Below are positions 12,408 through 20,833 of a stretch of 64,000 nt of DNA, one piece after another. The notes beneath the pieces were generated by a model. The model had not been told where the DNA came from. It saw only the letters and a list, made by a program, of their open reading frames with translations, and made no database searches. Position numbers and translations under genes: made by a program. Position 1 is the stretch's first letter, and the number at the start of each line of letters is the position of its first letter. This DNA is from Chitinophagaceae bacterium (GTDB taxonomy: Bacteria; Bacteroidota; Bacteroidia; Chitinophagales; Chitinophagaceae): NCBI GenBank assembly GCA_016786885.1, contig JAEUVO010000079.1, positions 1-64,000 of the forward strand, written 5' to 3'.

Positions 12408-12435
12408 GTATTTAGCTATCAGTCATATAACAGGT

Positions 12436-13308
12436 TTAGATGATCCGGTAATTACGATAGTCAAATAATCTATGGCCAGTTACTTTTTCTATTTTATATA
12501 GAAAGCGGTCTTTAACGGAAAGGTTCTTCCGGGAGAGATCAAAAGTAGCCTCCCAGTTTTTCTCACTGATTCTTTTTTGCATCACAGCAGGATGGGTTCC
12601 TTTGAACGGCGCCAGCACATCTGCATCCTTGATATAATCAAACAAAGCTTGTTTTTCTTCTTGTTCTACTGCATGTTGGTCGTTGTTCCAAAGTATGCCA
12701 AAATTGTCTCTTTTATACTGTTGTTTTTGTGGATGCTTTACCCACCCGTAATGATTGATGTAAGCATCGATCAATTTTACCTTCAGTTTACGATTATTCT
12801 TACGAAAACCCTGAGCATCCCGGTATGACCTTATTGATTTATCATTCCGGATCAATCGTATCTCCCTGTTGTACCACCTGCGGGAATCACCCACATAATC
12901 ATAGGTTCCGTAAAAATGTCTGTATTTAAAAAGGAGACCCTCTACTTCTTTATTAGGAAGATGTTTTTGCGCTTCGTTTTGTATAGTAGCAAGATCATTT
13001 TCATGTACTACTTCATCTGCCTGTATGTAAAAAGCCCAGTCCGCATCTGGTGAAATCTTTGCAAAGGTCTTATCAGTTTCAATAGCCAATACTCTCCCTC
13101 CTTCTCTCACCGAATCATCCCAAACAGAATGAAAAATTTTAATTTTAGGAGATCCTATTGACTCAATGAGCTGCAGGGTATTATCATCACTGTTTCCAAC
13201 ATTCACTATGAACTCATCTACGATCGGGAGAATAGAAGTAATAGACTCTACAACCGGGAAATCATATTTAACAGCATTGCGTACGAACGTAAAACCATGA
13301 ATAATCAT
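12436..13308 (-). CDS. Family 2-like glycosyltransferase
   Basis: A 290-residue cytoplasmic protein with a GT-A pattern: FVRNAVKYDFPVVESITSI at the N-terminus, IVDEFIVNVGNSDDNT for the nucleotide-binding loop, and YIQADEVV where the metal-binding DxD lies in relatives (here QADE). A basic C-terminal third follows. There is no transmembrane segment. Donor and acceptor sugars cannot be read from the sequence. It lies 12 bp after the ChaN-like gene and just before lpxC/fabZ within the lipid A block, so a role in lipopolysaccharide or other envelope sugars is a reasonable inference, not a proven one. Confidence 0.82.
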   Translation of the reverse strand: MIIHGFTFVRNAVKYDFPVVESITSILPIVDEFIVNVGNSDDNTLQLIESIGSPKIKIFHSVWDDSVREGGRVLAIETDKTFAKISPDADWAFYIQADEVVHENDLATIQNEAQKHLPNKEVEGLLFKYRHFYGTYDYVGDSRRWYNREIRLIRNDKSIRSYRDAQGFRKNNRKLKVKLIDAYINHYGWVKHPQKQQYKRDNFGILWNNDQHAVEQEEKQALFDYIKDADVLAPFKGTHPAVMQKRISEKNWEATFDLSRKNLSVKDRFLYKIEKVTGHRLFDYRNYRII

Positions 13309-13320
13309 AGGACAAATTGC

Positions 13321-14175
13321 TTAGTAGGTATTGGTCATATCTTCATCCACACATATGATGAAGTCGGCTTTCTCTTTATTTTCTGATAGTAAAGAATGAA
13401 TGTCTTTTTGCGAAACAGTAGTAATGGTAGCGTATCTTAGTTCAGGTTTTTGTCGTTTCAGGTACCACAATATGCCCTCGTAGTTTTCAGAATGATATGC
13501 TCCGTTGTAATGAATAAACAAGCTTCCGGGTTTATAATACTGTAAAATAAAATGTGCCATGGTGGCGTCTTTACTGGCCTGAGCCTTGGGCATATTATCA
13601 CCCCCATGCCCGGCCATCATTTCTTTTATTTTTTTATATCCGGGTAATTCAGCATCATAAGCAATTGGTAAAGGAGCTATCCATTTTTTAGCTTGTGCAG
13701 ACAATGTATCAAGTGTTTCAAAACCACCTTTGGACACTAAAGATGCATACCGTCTTGGGATATTAGTAGCAGCAAAAGGAATATTATTTTGTTTGGCATA
13801 ATTGACAAGGGGTGCATAGTCTGTCGGGTAGTTTTTCCAAAGGCGGGCCATCGAATCCAGGCCTTTGGCATTGATCTTTCCCTGCAAGTATAGATCAAGT
13901 GCCTGCTGGTTATCCTGCTCAAACATTTCAGCGCCTAATACAAGGTCACGGGTGGCGTCGCAATCTTTTGTTACTTCCAGTTGCAGCCAGTGCGCAATAG
14001 CGTTGTTATGAAATTCACCAAACAGAACAATATCTTTCTGCTGGAGTTTTTTCAGCATTTTTTTATAAGACACTTTTTTGCCTTTCGCATTATACAAAGT
14101 ATAGGCGGGCTTATGCTGTGCAAAAATTGTAGTGATAAGAATGCAAAAAGATAAAGACAAGAAAGTTTTCTTCAT
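13321..14175 (-). CDS. ChaN-family (haem-binding / TIKI-superfamily) exported protein
   Basis: 284 residues with a cleavable signal peptide (MKKTFLSLSF to IFAQ, about 1-20). It has the ChaN (DUF399) hallmarks: VLFGEFHNN near the start of the mature chain, LGAEMFEQDNQQALDLYL, PFAATNIPRR, and LFIHYNGAYHS near the end. Members of this family bind haem in some proteobacteria, and the wider superfamily includes metal-dependent proteases, so the role here is open. No lipobox cysteine follows the signal peptide. It sits 52 bp after lpxD and 12 bp before the glycosyltransferase gene and is probably co-transcribed with them. Confidence 0.85.
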   Translation of the reverse strand: MKKTFLSLSFCILITTIFAQHKPAYTLYNAKGKKVSYKKMLKKLQQKDIVLFGEFHNNAIAHWLQLEVTKDCDATRDLVLGAEMFEQDNQQALDLYLQGKINAKGLDSMARLWKNYPTDYAPLVNYAKQNNIPFAATNIPRRYASLVSKGGFETLDTLSAQAKKWIAPLPIAYDAELPGYKKIKEMMAGHGGDNMPKAQASKDATMAHFILQYYKPGSLFIHYNGAYHSENYEGILWYLKRQKPELRYATITTVSQKDIHSLLSENKEKADFIICVDEDMTNTY

Positions 14176-14227
14176 GCGGCAATTTAGGAAATATTGGGGA
14201 GGATTTTCATTGGCAGAAACAATGTAT

Positions 14228-15274
14228 TTATGCTGTTTTTTCTGTAATTAACTGTTTGATTATTGCTTCCAGTTCTTTTATTCTTTTTTCCAGTTCAGGA
14301 AGTTTTCTGCTGACGGCCTGGCTGCGAAGGGCAGAAGTATAATCATAAGCCGGGGAGCCGGTAACGGCTTTACCGGGTTCCAGAGATTTGCTGACACCAC
14401 TCTGGGCATTAACTTTTGACCCGTCGCCCAACTGTATATGTCCAACGATGCCAGCTTGCCCGCCAATCATTACACTATTTCCAATCTTGGTACTGCCGCT
14501 TATCCCTGCCTGTGCAGCGATCACTGTGCTATGTCCGATCTCTACATTATGTGCAATTTGTATCAGGTTATCCAGTTTAGCACCACTTTTAATTAAAGTA
14601 GAGCCAATAGTGGCCCGGTCAATGGTGGAGTTAGAACCGATCTCTACATTGTCTTCAATTACTACATTACCTATCTGCGGCACTTTTTTAAAACTTCCAT
14701 CAGCCTGCGGAGCAAAACCAAATCCGTCACTGCCGATAACAGTGCCTGCATGGATAATAACATTATTGCCAATTTTGCAATCATGATAGATCTTCACACC
14801 GGGATGAATAATACAATTGTTGCCAATAGTTACATTATCACCGATATAGGCATTGGGATAAATTTTTGTTTGATTACCAATTTTTACATTTTCCCCTATG
14901 TATGCAAATGCTCCAATGAAAACCTGGTCACCATATGAAGCAGTTTTGGCAATATAAACGGGTTGCTGGATACCCATTAACTGCTGCTGTACAATCTCCT
15001 GGTACTTACTTAGCAGTGTAGCAAAAGCAGTATAAGCATCAGGTACACGGATCAGGGTTGCTTTTACTGGCTGTTTGGTCTCAAAATCTTCGTTGATAAT
15101 AATAACAGAAGCATTGGTGCTATACAAATAATCTTCATACTTTGGATTAGCAAGGAAACTCAACTGACCTTCTTTGGCCTCTTCTATTTTCCCGAAAGAA
15201 CTTACGATGGCATTCGGGTCGCCTTCAATTTTACCACTAACGATCAGGGCTATTTGTGAAGCAGGAAATTGCAT
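14228..15274 (-). CDS. lpxD: UDP-3-O-(3-hydroxyacyl)glucosamine N-acyltransferase
   Basis: LpxD adds the second hydroxyacyl chain in lipid A synthesis, after LpxC. The 348-residue protein has the N-terminal substrate-binding domain ([38 protein letters not shown]) and then a long left-handed beta helix of hexapeptide repeats from about residue 110 to 315 (for example [20 protein letters not shown]). The catalytic His is in [12 protein letters not shown] short C-terminal helix follows ([18 protein letters not shown]). It lies 83 bp after the HD-domain gene, an order shared with other Bacteroidota. Confidence 0.96.
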   Translation of the reverse strand: MQFPASQIALIVSGKIEGDPNAIVSSFGKIEEAKEGQLSFLANPKYEDYLYSTNASVIIINEDFETKQPVKATLIRVPDAYTAFATLLSKYQEIVQQQLMGIQQPVYIAKTASYGDQVFIGAFAYIGENVKIGNQTKIYPNAYIGDNVTIGNNCIIHPGVKIYHDCKIGNNVIIHAGTVIGSDGFGFAPQADGSFKKVPQIGNVVIEDNVEIGSNSTIDRATIGSTLIKSGAKLDNLIQIAHNVEIGHSTVIAAQAGISGSTKIGNSVMIGGQAGIVGHIQLGDGSKVNAQSGVSKSLEPGKAVTGSPAYDYTSALRSQAVSRKLPELEKRIKELEAIIKQLITEKTA

Positions 15275-15357
15275 GGTTTTAAGCTTTGAGTTGTGGGTTA
15301 AGAGTTATGTGGGTATGGGTTGTTGTCAGGCCATATCCTGCATATCAGTACCAACAG

Positions 15358-16581
15358 CTATCTCATATAACAAATGTAATATTTTTTGATCTCGCCATAG
15401 GCGAGGCCACTTTCATAGTTTATCAGTGCATTATCCACTTTTGAAATATCTTTTATTGTCCCGTCTTTAAACAAAATATTGATCCGTTCATCTATGGGAT
15501 TATAAGTAGTATTACTGGCTTCGCCGGTAAATACGAAATAATCTGCTTCTTTTTCGCTTATACCAAGAACCTCGCAGGCTTCCTTTCTTTTTTGATGGAC
15601 AAATTCTTCATCAAACGATTCGGCCTGCAGTTTTACTTTCAGCAATTTTCGTTCCACTAGGTAACGACACAGGGTCGACAATATTTTATCCCGGTGATGG
15701 CACCAGTTTTTAATGGTAGCCATCATATCATGATCATCAAGACGGCAAAAAGTATCCAGGTGCTGCTCAATAGGGGCATTCGTATCGGTGTTTTGTAAGA
15801 AGAAATCAAGTTCAACAGATGCTGCAGACACTTTTTCACCCTTTGAGATAAGTTCCTTGGCACGCCGGATAATTTTTACCAGCATCATTTCGGCGCTTAG
15901 CACCGTTTTATGCAAATAAACCTGCCAGTACATAAGTCTTCTGCTGACCAGGAATTTTTCAATAGAATAAATAGCTTTCTCTTCCACCAGCAGGTTACCA
16001 TCTTTTACAGTCAGCATTTTTATGATACGATCATAGCCAATTACACCTTCTGCCACACCTGTAAAGAAACTATCCCGGTTCAGGTAATCCATCCTGTCAA
16101 CATCCAACTGGCCGGATACCAGTTGATGCAGAAATTTTTTTTGGTGCTTATCAGTGAATATTTGTATCGCTATGGTTAATTGCCCATGTAGCTCAGTATT
16201 GAGTTTTTGCATCAGCAATAATGAGATCGCCTCATGATGTACATTTTTTATCAATTCATTTTCCAGTGCATGAGAGAAGGGGCCATGACCCACATCATGC
16301 AGCAGGATCGCTACTTTGGCTCCCAGTTCTTCTTCTGAAGATATATCAACTCCTTTGCTTTTTAATTCTCCTAATGCCATACACATCAGGTGATAAGCCC
16401 CGAGAGAATGATGCAATCTTGAATGTACTGCCCCCGGGTACACCAGGTGTGCAAAAGCCATCTGATGTATATTACGCAACCGCTGGTATACGGGGTGAGA
16501 AATAATTTGTAATATCAACGGGTGGTCAATGGTAATAAAACCATATACCGGGTCGTTGATGATTTTGCGGATTTGCGTCAT
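15358..16581 (-). CDS. HD-domain phosphohydrolase (SAMHD1/dGTPase-like)
   Basis: A 407-residue metal-dependent HD superfamily protein. The motif set is RLHHSLGAYHL, then LLHDVGHGPFSHALE, and later a conserved Asp in VSGQLDVDRMDYLNRDS, the layout of dNTP triphosphohydrolases and the COG1078 family. Its substrate is not known. I start it at the ATG of MTQIRKIINDPVYGF, because the upstream extension depends on a TTG and a -7 box lies only about 40 bp before the ATG. It heads the lipid A block and is divergent from porX, a neighbourhood I recall as conserved in Bacteroidota. Confidence 0.88.
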   Translation of the reverse strand: MTQIRKIINDPVYGFITIDHPLILQIISHPVYQRLRNIHQMAFAHLVYPGAVHSRLHHSLGAYHLMCMALGELKSKGVDISSEEELGAKVAILLHDVGHGPFSHALENELIKNVHHEAISLLLMQKLNTELHGQLTIAIQIFTDKHQKKFLHQLVSGQLDVDRMDYLNRDSFFTGVAEGVIGYDRIIKMLTVKDGNLLVEEKAIYSIEKFLVSRRLMYWQVYLHKTVLSAEMMLVKIIRRAKELISKGEKVSAASVELDFFLQNTDTNAPIEQHLDTFCRLDDHDMMATIKNWCHHRDKILSTLCRYLVERKLLKVKLQAESFDEEFVHQKRKEACEVLGISEKEADYFVFTGEASNTTYNPIDERINILFKDGTIKDISKVDNALINYESGLAYGEIKKYYICYMR

Positions 16582-16619
16582 TGTTGGGGTTTTGTTAAAG
16601 GCCCCCAAAGGGCTGGCGG

Positions 16620-16627
16620 CAAAAGTA
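16620..16627 (-). promoter_or_regulatory. Promoter -7 element for the HD / lpxD operon
   Basis: TACTTTTG on the minus strand is an exact TAnnTTTG match 39 bp before the ATG of the HD gene. It is the likely start of the transcript running through lpxD, chaN and the glycosyltransferase gene. Confidence 0.6.
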
Positions 16628-16663
16628 CAACGGCAGAAATTAAAAAGCTATTTTTACCATATC

Positions 16664-16681
16664 CTGCTGCAATCGCAGCAG
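16664..16681 (+). other. Short hairpin in the porX leader
   Basis: A perfect 7-bp stem (CTGCTGC / GCAGCAG) with the loop AATC ends 23 bp before the porX ATG. It has no U-tract, so it is not a terminator. It could affect porX translation, or be a dyad binding site in the divergent HD/porX promoter region. Confidence 0.4.
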
Positions 16682-16704
16682 ATATAAACATATAAATTAT
16701 CAGA

Positions 16705-18261
16705 ATGGCAGTTGCAAAAATTATCTGGGTGGATGATGAAATTGAAAGCTTGCAATCACAGAAATTGTTTTTAGAAAATAAAGGGTATGAAGTGCAAACT
16801 TTTACGAATGGATTTGATGCGATCGATTATGTAAAAGAAAACCCGGTGGATGTGGTCCTGATCGATGAAAGTATGCCCGGCATTACCGGGCTGGAGACAT
16901 TAGCCAAGATCAAAGAAATCAATCAATCACTACCGGTAGTTTTAATTACCAAAAATGAAACTGAGAACCTGATGGATGATGCGATTGGGTCGCAGATAAG
17001 TGATTACCTTATCAAGCCGGTAAATCCTAACCAGGTATGGCTGAGTTTAAAAAAAATAATAGATAACCGCAGATTGGTAGCAGAAAAAACAACTTCTGCC
17101 TATCAGCAGCAGTTCAGGCATTTATTTACTGCTTTAAACAGTAATCCTGATTACAACGAATGGATGGATATTTATAAGAAATTGGTTTTTTGGGAACTGG
17201 AGATGGAGAAGAGTGATAGCCCTGAAATGCAGGAAATATTACAAAGCCAGAAGAATGAAGCCAATACTGAGTTTTTCAAATTCGTTTCAAGGAATTATGC
17301 AGGTTGGGTGTCTCCCAAAAGTACTGATGGGCCTGTGATGAGTCATACACTGATGAAGTTTAAAGTATTGCCTCACCTGGAAAAAGGAACTCCTTTGTTC
17401 TTTATATTGATTGATAATCTTCGTTTCGATCAGTGGAAAGCCATCCAGCCCATTTTTGCTGAAAGTTTCAGAATTCTGGAAGAAGATAGTTTTTACAGTA
17501 TTCTGCCTACAGCTACTCAGTATTGCCGTAATGCGATTTTTGCGGGATTGATGCCACTCGATATTGAAAAGCAGTTTCCGCTGCAATGGAAGAATGACGA
17601 AGAGGAGGGAGGTAAGAATTTGCATGAAGAAGAATTTTTCCGTGCACAACTAAAGCGATTGGGCAAAACAGACCTGAAGGTTTCATATACGAAAGTGGTG
17701 AATAACCAGGCAGGACTGGACCTGGTGAATAATATTCATAACCTGATGAATAATGATTTGAATGTGATCGTATATAATTTTGTGGATATGCTCAGTCATG
17801 CCCGTACAGAAATGGAAGTGCTTAAAGAACTGGCTGGCGATGAAATGAGTTATCGGAGCATAACTACCAGTTGGTTTGAGCATTCGCCCCTGCACCAGGC
17901 GTTGAAAAAAATTTCCGATAAGAATATCAAGATTGTATTAGCTACTGATCATGGAAGTGTAAGGGTGAAAACTCCTTACAAGGTGGTGGGAGACAAGCAA
18001 ACCACTACTAATCTCCGTTACAAACATGGCCGGAACCTTAATTATGAACCTAAGGAAGTACTGGCTTTCCGTGATCCCAGGGAGGCAGGATTACCGGTAC
18101 CCACCATCAACTCTTCTTTCATTTTTGCCAAGGAAGATAGTTTCTTATGTTATCCTAATAACTATAATTATTATGTGAATTATTACCGCAATACCTTTCA
18201 GCATGGTGGTGTAAGCCTTGAAGAGATGATTGTACCGGTGATAAAGATGCAGAGCAGGTAA
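16705..18261 (+). CDS. porX: PorX: response regulator with PglZ / alkaline phosphatase-superfamily domain, T9SS regulator
   Basis: PorX regulates the type IX secretion system with the kinase PorY. The 518-residue protein has an N-terminal receiver domain (residues 1-120) with the acidic pocket D10/D11, phosphoacceptor D54 (VVLIDESMPG), T82 and K104. A helical linker follows, then a PglZ / alkaline phosphatase-like domain from about 210 to the end with LIDNLRFDQW, YNFVDMLSHAR, LATDHGSV and FQHGGVSLEEM, whose Asp and His residues are the expected zinc ligands. In relatives this domain has phosphodiesterase activity. There is no DNA-binding domain, so the output is by protein contact or enzymatic action. 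porY is not in the window. The gene is divergent from the lipid A block. Confidence 0.93.
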   Translation: MAVAKIIWVDDEIESLQSQKLFLENKGYEVQTFTNGFDAIDYVKENPVDVVLIDESMPGITGLETLAKIKEINQSLPVVLITKNETENLMDDAIGSQISDYLIKPVNPNQVWLSLKKIIDNRRLVAEKTTSAYQQQFRHLFTALNSNPDYNEWMDIYKKLVFWELEMEKSDSPEMQEILQSQKNEANTEFFKFVSRNYAGWVSPKSTDGPVMSHTLMKFKVLPHLEKGTPLFFILIDNLRFDQWKAIQPIFAESFRILEEDSFYSILPTATQYCRNAIFAGLMPLDIEKQFPLQWKNDEEEGGKNLHEEEFFRAQLKRLGKTDLKVSYTKVVNNQAGLDLVNNIHNLMNNDLNVIVYNFVDMLSHARTEMEVLKELAGDEMSYRSITTSWFEHSPLHQALKKISDKNIKIVLATDHGSVRVKTPYKVVGDKQTTTNLRYKHGRNLNYEPKEVLAFRDPREAGLPVPTINSSFIFAKEDSFLCYPNNYNYYVNYYRNTFQHGGVSLEEMIVPVIKMQSR

Positions 18262-18350
18262 GGCAAGATTAAAAAACTCGAAACTGTGGATAAGTACAAT
18301 CGCACAGCAAAACAGATGTTTTTACTTTTGATTTTTAATTTTCATTTGAA

Positions 18351-18632
18351 ATGAAATATACACAAGCAACACTTGATAAATTAGAAGCTATTCCTGAAGA
18401 AGCAGGATATGTACTGCGATATGAAAGAGGGACTTTTCAAAGTGGCTATTGTATTCTTGAATCTAAGAAAGTAGTAGTGCTCAATAAATTTTTGCAAATT
18501 GAGGGCCGCATCAATACACTGGTTGACCTGATTCCGCAACTGGATATTAATACTGATATCCTGACAGAGGAATCCAAAAAACTTTACACGGGTATCATTT
18601 CAAAGCTGGAAACAGAAGAGAATGGTAATTAG
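18351..18632 (+). CDS. Conserved hypothetical protein, 93 residues
   Basis: A small soluble protein starting MKYTQATLDKLEAIPEEAG. A beta-rich core (YVLRYERGTFQSGYCIL then KKVVVLNKFLQIEGRI) is followed by helices. Similar proteins seem common in Bacteroidota, but I know of no assigned function. It has no signal peptide or membrane segment. It starts 89 bp after porX on the same strand and is followed by an AT-rich intergenic repeat and then the PhnP-like gene. Co-transcription with porX is possible but not shown. Confidence 0.75.
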   Translation: MKYTQATLDKLEAIPEEAGYVLRYERGTFQSGYCILESKKVVVLNKFLQIEGRINTLVDLIPQLDINTDILTEESKKLYTGIISKLETEENGN

Positions 18633-18693
18633 TTAATTTGTTGGTTGGTTAATTTGGACTTCCCAGTTACTATTTACTAATTAACCAATTAAC
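18628..18693. repeat. AT-rich imperfect inverted repeat, copy 1
   Basis: Left arm built on GTTAATTTGTTGGTTGGTTA and right arm CTAATTAACCAATTAAC form an imperfect dyad in the gap before the PhnP-like gene. It begins inside the stop region of the previous gene. A related element (copy 2) lies at 61970-62021 between tig and tRNA-Leu. Confidence 0.5.
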
Positions 18694-18701
18694 TTTACCT
18701 C

Positions 18702-19481
18702 ATGACCTGCCCTCCCCTCAGAATAACATTCCTTGGTACCGGTACCAGCAGCGGCGTACCTATGATTGGCTGTGATTGTGAGGTATGTACTTCAACTGAT
18801 AAAAAAGACAACCGGCTTCGTTCAAGCATACTCGTTCAATCTGCTGCTACAACATTGGTAGTTGATACCGGTCCTGATTTCCGGTACCAGATGCTCCGGC
18901 AAAAAGTAAAACATCTGGATGCTGTTATCTTCACTCATCCTCATAAGGATCACCTGGCAGGGCTGGATGATGTGAGGGCTTATAATTTTTTTGCCAAGAA
19001 ACATATCGATATATATGCTGATTCCCTGACTGAGGAAGCTGTAAGAAGAGATTTTTATTATGCTTTTACTGATACAAAATACCCGGGTATTCCGGAACTG
19101 AACCTGAATACCATTTCTACAGAACCATTTGTGGTAGGAGATATACCGGTAATTCCTATCTCCGTATGGCATATGAAAATGCCGGTACTGGGATTTCGCT
19201 TTGGGAAGTTTACTTATATCACTGATGCCAACAAGATTGACGAAGACGAAAGAGAAAAAATAAAAGGAAGCGAAGTGCTGGTATTAAATGCACTGCGGAA
19301 ACAAAAACATATCTCGCATTTCACCCTTGAAGAAGCAATCGAAGTAGTACAGGAACTGAAGGTCCCAGCGGGCTTCTTTACACATATGTCACACCAGATA
19401 GGTTTACATGCGGCCATTGAAGCAGAGTTGCCCGAGAATATTCACCTGTCTTATGATGGTTTAGTACTTGATTTTAAGTAA
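18702..19481 (+). CDS. PhnP-like metallo-beta-lactamase fold hydrolase
   Basis: 259 residues with an MBL fold. It opens with ITFLGTGTSSGVPMIGCDC, as in PhnP and its relatives, and CEVCTS gives the cysteines that bind a structural zinc in that family. The catalytic metal site is THPHKDHLAGLDD, with a later Asp in YITDAN and His in THMSHQIG. PhnP cleaves 2',5'- or 1,2-cyclic phosphodiesters. No phosphonate genes are nearby, so the true substrate is unknown; a general cyclic phosphodiesterase is the safest description. Cytoplasmic, with no signal peptide. Confidence 0.87.
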   Translation: MTCPPLRITFLGTGTSSGVPMIGCDCEVCTSTDKKDNRLRSSILVQSAATTLVVDTGPDFRYQMLRQKVKHLDAVIFTHPHKDHLAGLDDVRAYNFFAKKHIDIYADSLTEEAVRRDFYYAFTDTKYPGIPELNLNTISTEPFVVGDIPVIPISVWHMKMPVLGFRFGKFTYITDANKIDEDEREKIKGSEVLVLNALRKQKHISHFTLEEAIEVVQELKVPAGFFTHMSHQIGLHAAIEAELPENIHLSYDGLVLDFK

Positions 19482-19506
19482 GAAAGGGGGGGGTAAAAAA
19501 ATATTA

Positions 19507-19546
19507 CACTAACACTTGTTAGTGTTAGTGAAATTGGTTTATCTTG
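19507..19546 (+). promoter_or_regulatory. Palindromic operator over the acyl-CoA dehydrogenase promoter
   Basis: A perfect dyad CACTAACACT-tgtt-AGTGTTAGTG (19507-19530); the nested ACTAACA-ct-TGTTAGT is also perfect. A TTG at 19516-19518 lies inside it, and 21 bp further is TATCTTG (19540-19546), close to the -7 consensus. The dyad would therefore cover the -33 region, the usual position for a TetR-type repressor of fatty acid degradation genes. The repressor gene is not in the window. Confidence 0.55.
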
Positions 19547-19590
19547 CACCTGCCTTTAACGAATGCTTGCTTTTGATCTCAAGGCCGAAA

Positions 19591-19626
19591 AGCTGTGCCA
19601 CCCCATACAGATGGAGTGGCACAGTT
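19591..19626 (+). other. Strong hairpin in the acyl-CoA dehydrogenase leader
   Basis: CTGTGCCAC (19593-19601) pairs with GTGGCACAG (19616-19624). After one C/A mismatch, CCAT pairs with ATGG around the loop ACAG, giving 13 of 14 pairs plus flanking A-U and G-U. It ends 32 bp before the ATG. The sequence after it is ATTAAATG, not a U-tract, so a leader structure is more likely than a terminator. Confidence 0.5.
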
Positions 19627-19658
19627 ATTAAATGATTATACCAACGACTTAAGACTAT

Positions 19659-20801
19659 ATGAATTTTCAATCAGCTGAACTCACACAACAGGTAGCGCAA
19701 ACAGCAAGGGATTTTGCACAGCAGCATATAAAGCCATATGTAATGGAGTGGGATGAAAGCCAGGAATTCCCGGTACAGGTGTTTAAGGAATTGGGGAAAC
19801 TGGGGATGATGGGAGTACTGGTGCCACATGAGTATGGTGGGGCCGGCCTTTCTTATTTTGAATACAAAACAGTTATTGAAGAGATAGCGAAAGTATGCGG
19901 TTCGATAGGATTGAGTGTGGCCGCACACAATTCATTATGTACAGGTCATATCATGACGTTTGGGAATGAAGACCAAAAGAAAAAATGGCTGCCCAGATTG
20001 GCCACTGCAGAATGGATAGGTGCATGGGGATTGACAGAGGCTAATACCGGCAGTGATGCGGGGAATATGAAATGCACTGCTGTAAAAGACGGAAATGACT
20101 GGATCATTAATGGAACAAAGAACTGGATCACCCATGGTAAAAGTGGTGATGTAGCGGTGGTGATCTGCCGTACTGGTGAACCGAGAACAAAAAACAACTC
20201 CACCACTTTTGTTGTAGAGAGAGGAACAGCAGGTTTTAGTGCAGGAAAAAAAGAAAACAAACTCGGTATGCGGGCCAGCGAAACAGCCGAGATGGTTTTT
20301 GATAACTGTCGTATACCCGATGCCAACCGCCTGGGTGAAGTGGGCGACGGGTTTAAACAAGCAATGAAAGTATTGGATGGCGGACGCATATCAATTGCAT
20401 CTCTATCGCTGGGTATTGCTAAAGGTGCTTATGAAGCAGCCTTACAATATTCGCAAGAACGTTACCAGTTTGATAAACCAATCTCAAGTTTCCAGGGTAT
20501 ATCATTTAAGTTAGCCGATATGGCTACAGAGATTGCCGCAGCTGATCTGCTTACTTTACAAGCCTGCGACCTGAAAGAACGGAAACTCCCCATGACAAAA
20601 GAAGCTGCCATGGCAAAATACTATGCCAGTGAAGTGGCGGTGAAAGTGGCCAATGATGCGGTGCAGGTATTTGGTGGGTATGGCTACACCAAAGATTTTC
20701 CGGTAGAGAAATATTATCGTGATGCCAAACTTTGCACCATTGGTGAAGGCACCAGCGAGATACAGAAATTGGTTATATCCCGGGAAGTATTGAGAAATTA
20801 A
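19659..20801 (+). CDS. Acyl-CoA dehydrogenase
   Basis: An FAD flavoenzyme that introduces the 2,3 double bond of acyl-CoA, the first step of beta-oxidation. The 380-residue length is standard. It has the N-terminal helical domain, the flavin-binding beta domain (WGLTEANTGSDAG and NGTKNWITHG) and the C-terminal four-helix domain (DGGRISIASLSLGIAKGA; AVQVFGGYGYTKDFPVEKYY). The catalytic base is the Glu in GEGTSEIQ. This pattern fits short/medium-chain (butyryl-CoA-type) enzymes, but chain length is not certain from sequence. It stands alone behind a palindromic operator and a leader hairpin, so it is probably repressed until substrate is present. The next gene is convergent. Confidence 0.93.
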   Translation: MNFQSAELTQQVAQTARDFAQQHIKPYVMEWDESQEFPVQVFKELGKLGMMGVLVPHEYGGAGLSYFEYKTVIEEIAKVCGSIGLSVAAHNSLCTGHIMTFGNEDQKKKWLPRLATAEWIGAWGLTEANTGSDAGNMKCTAVKDGNDWIINGTKNWITHGKSGDVAVVICRTGEPRTKNNSTTFVVERGTAGFSAGKKENKLGMRASETAEMVFDNCRIPDANRLGEVGDGFKQAMKVLDGGRISIASLSLGIAKGAYEAALQYSQERYQFDKPISSFQGISFKLADMATEIAAADLLTLQACDLKERKLPMTKEAAMAKYYASEVAVKVANDAVQVFGGYGYTKDFPVEKYYRDAKLCTIGEGTSEIQKLVISREVLRN

Positions 20802-20833
20802 TGATCAACCGGTAGCCGAGGATAATCTTTTGA

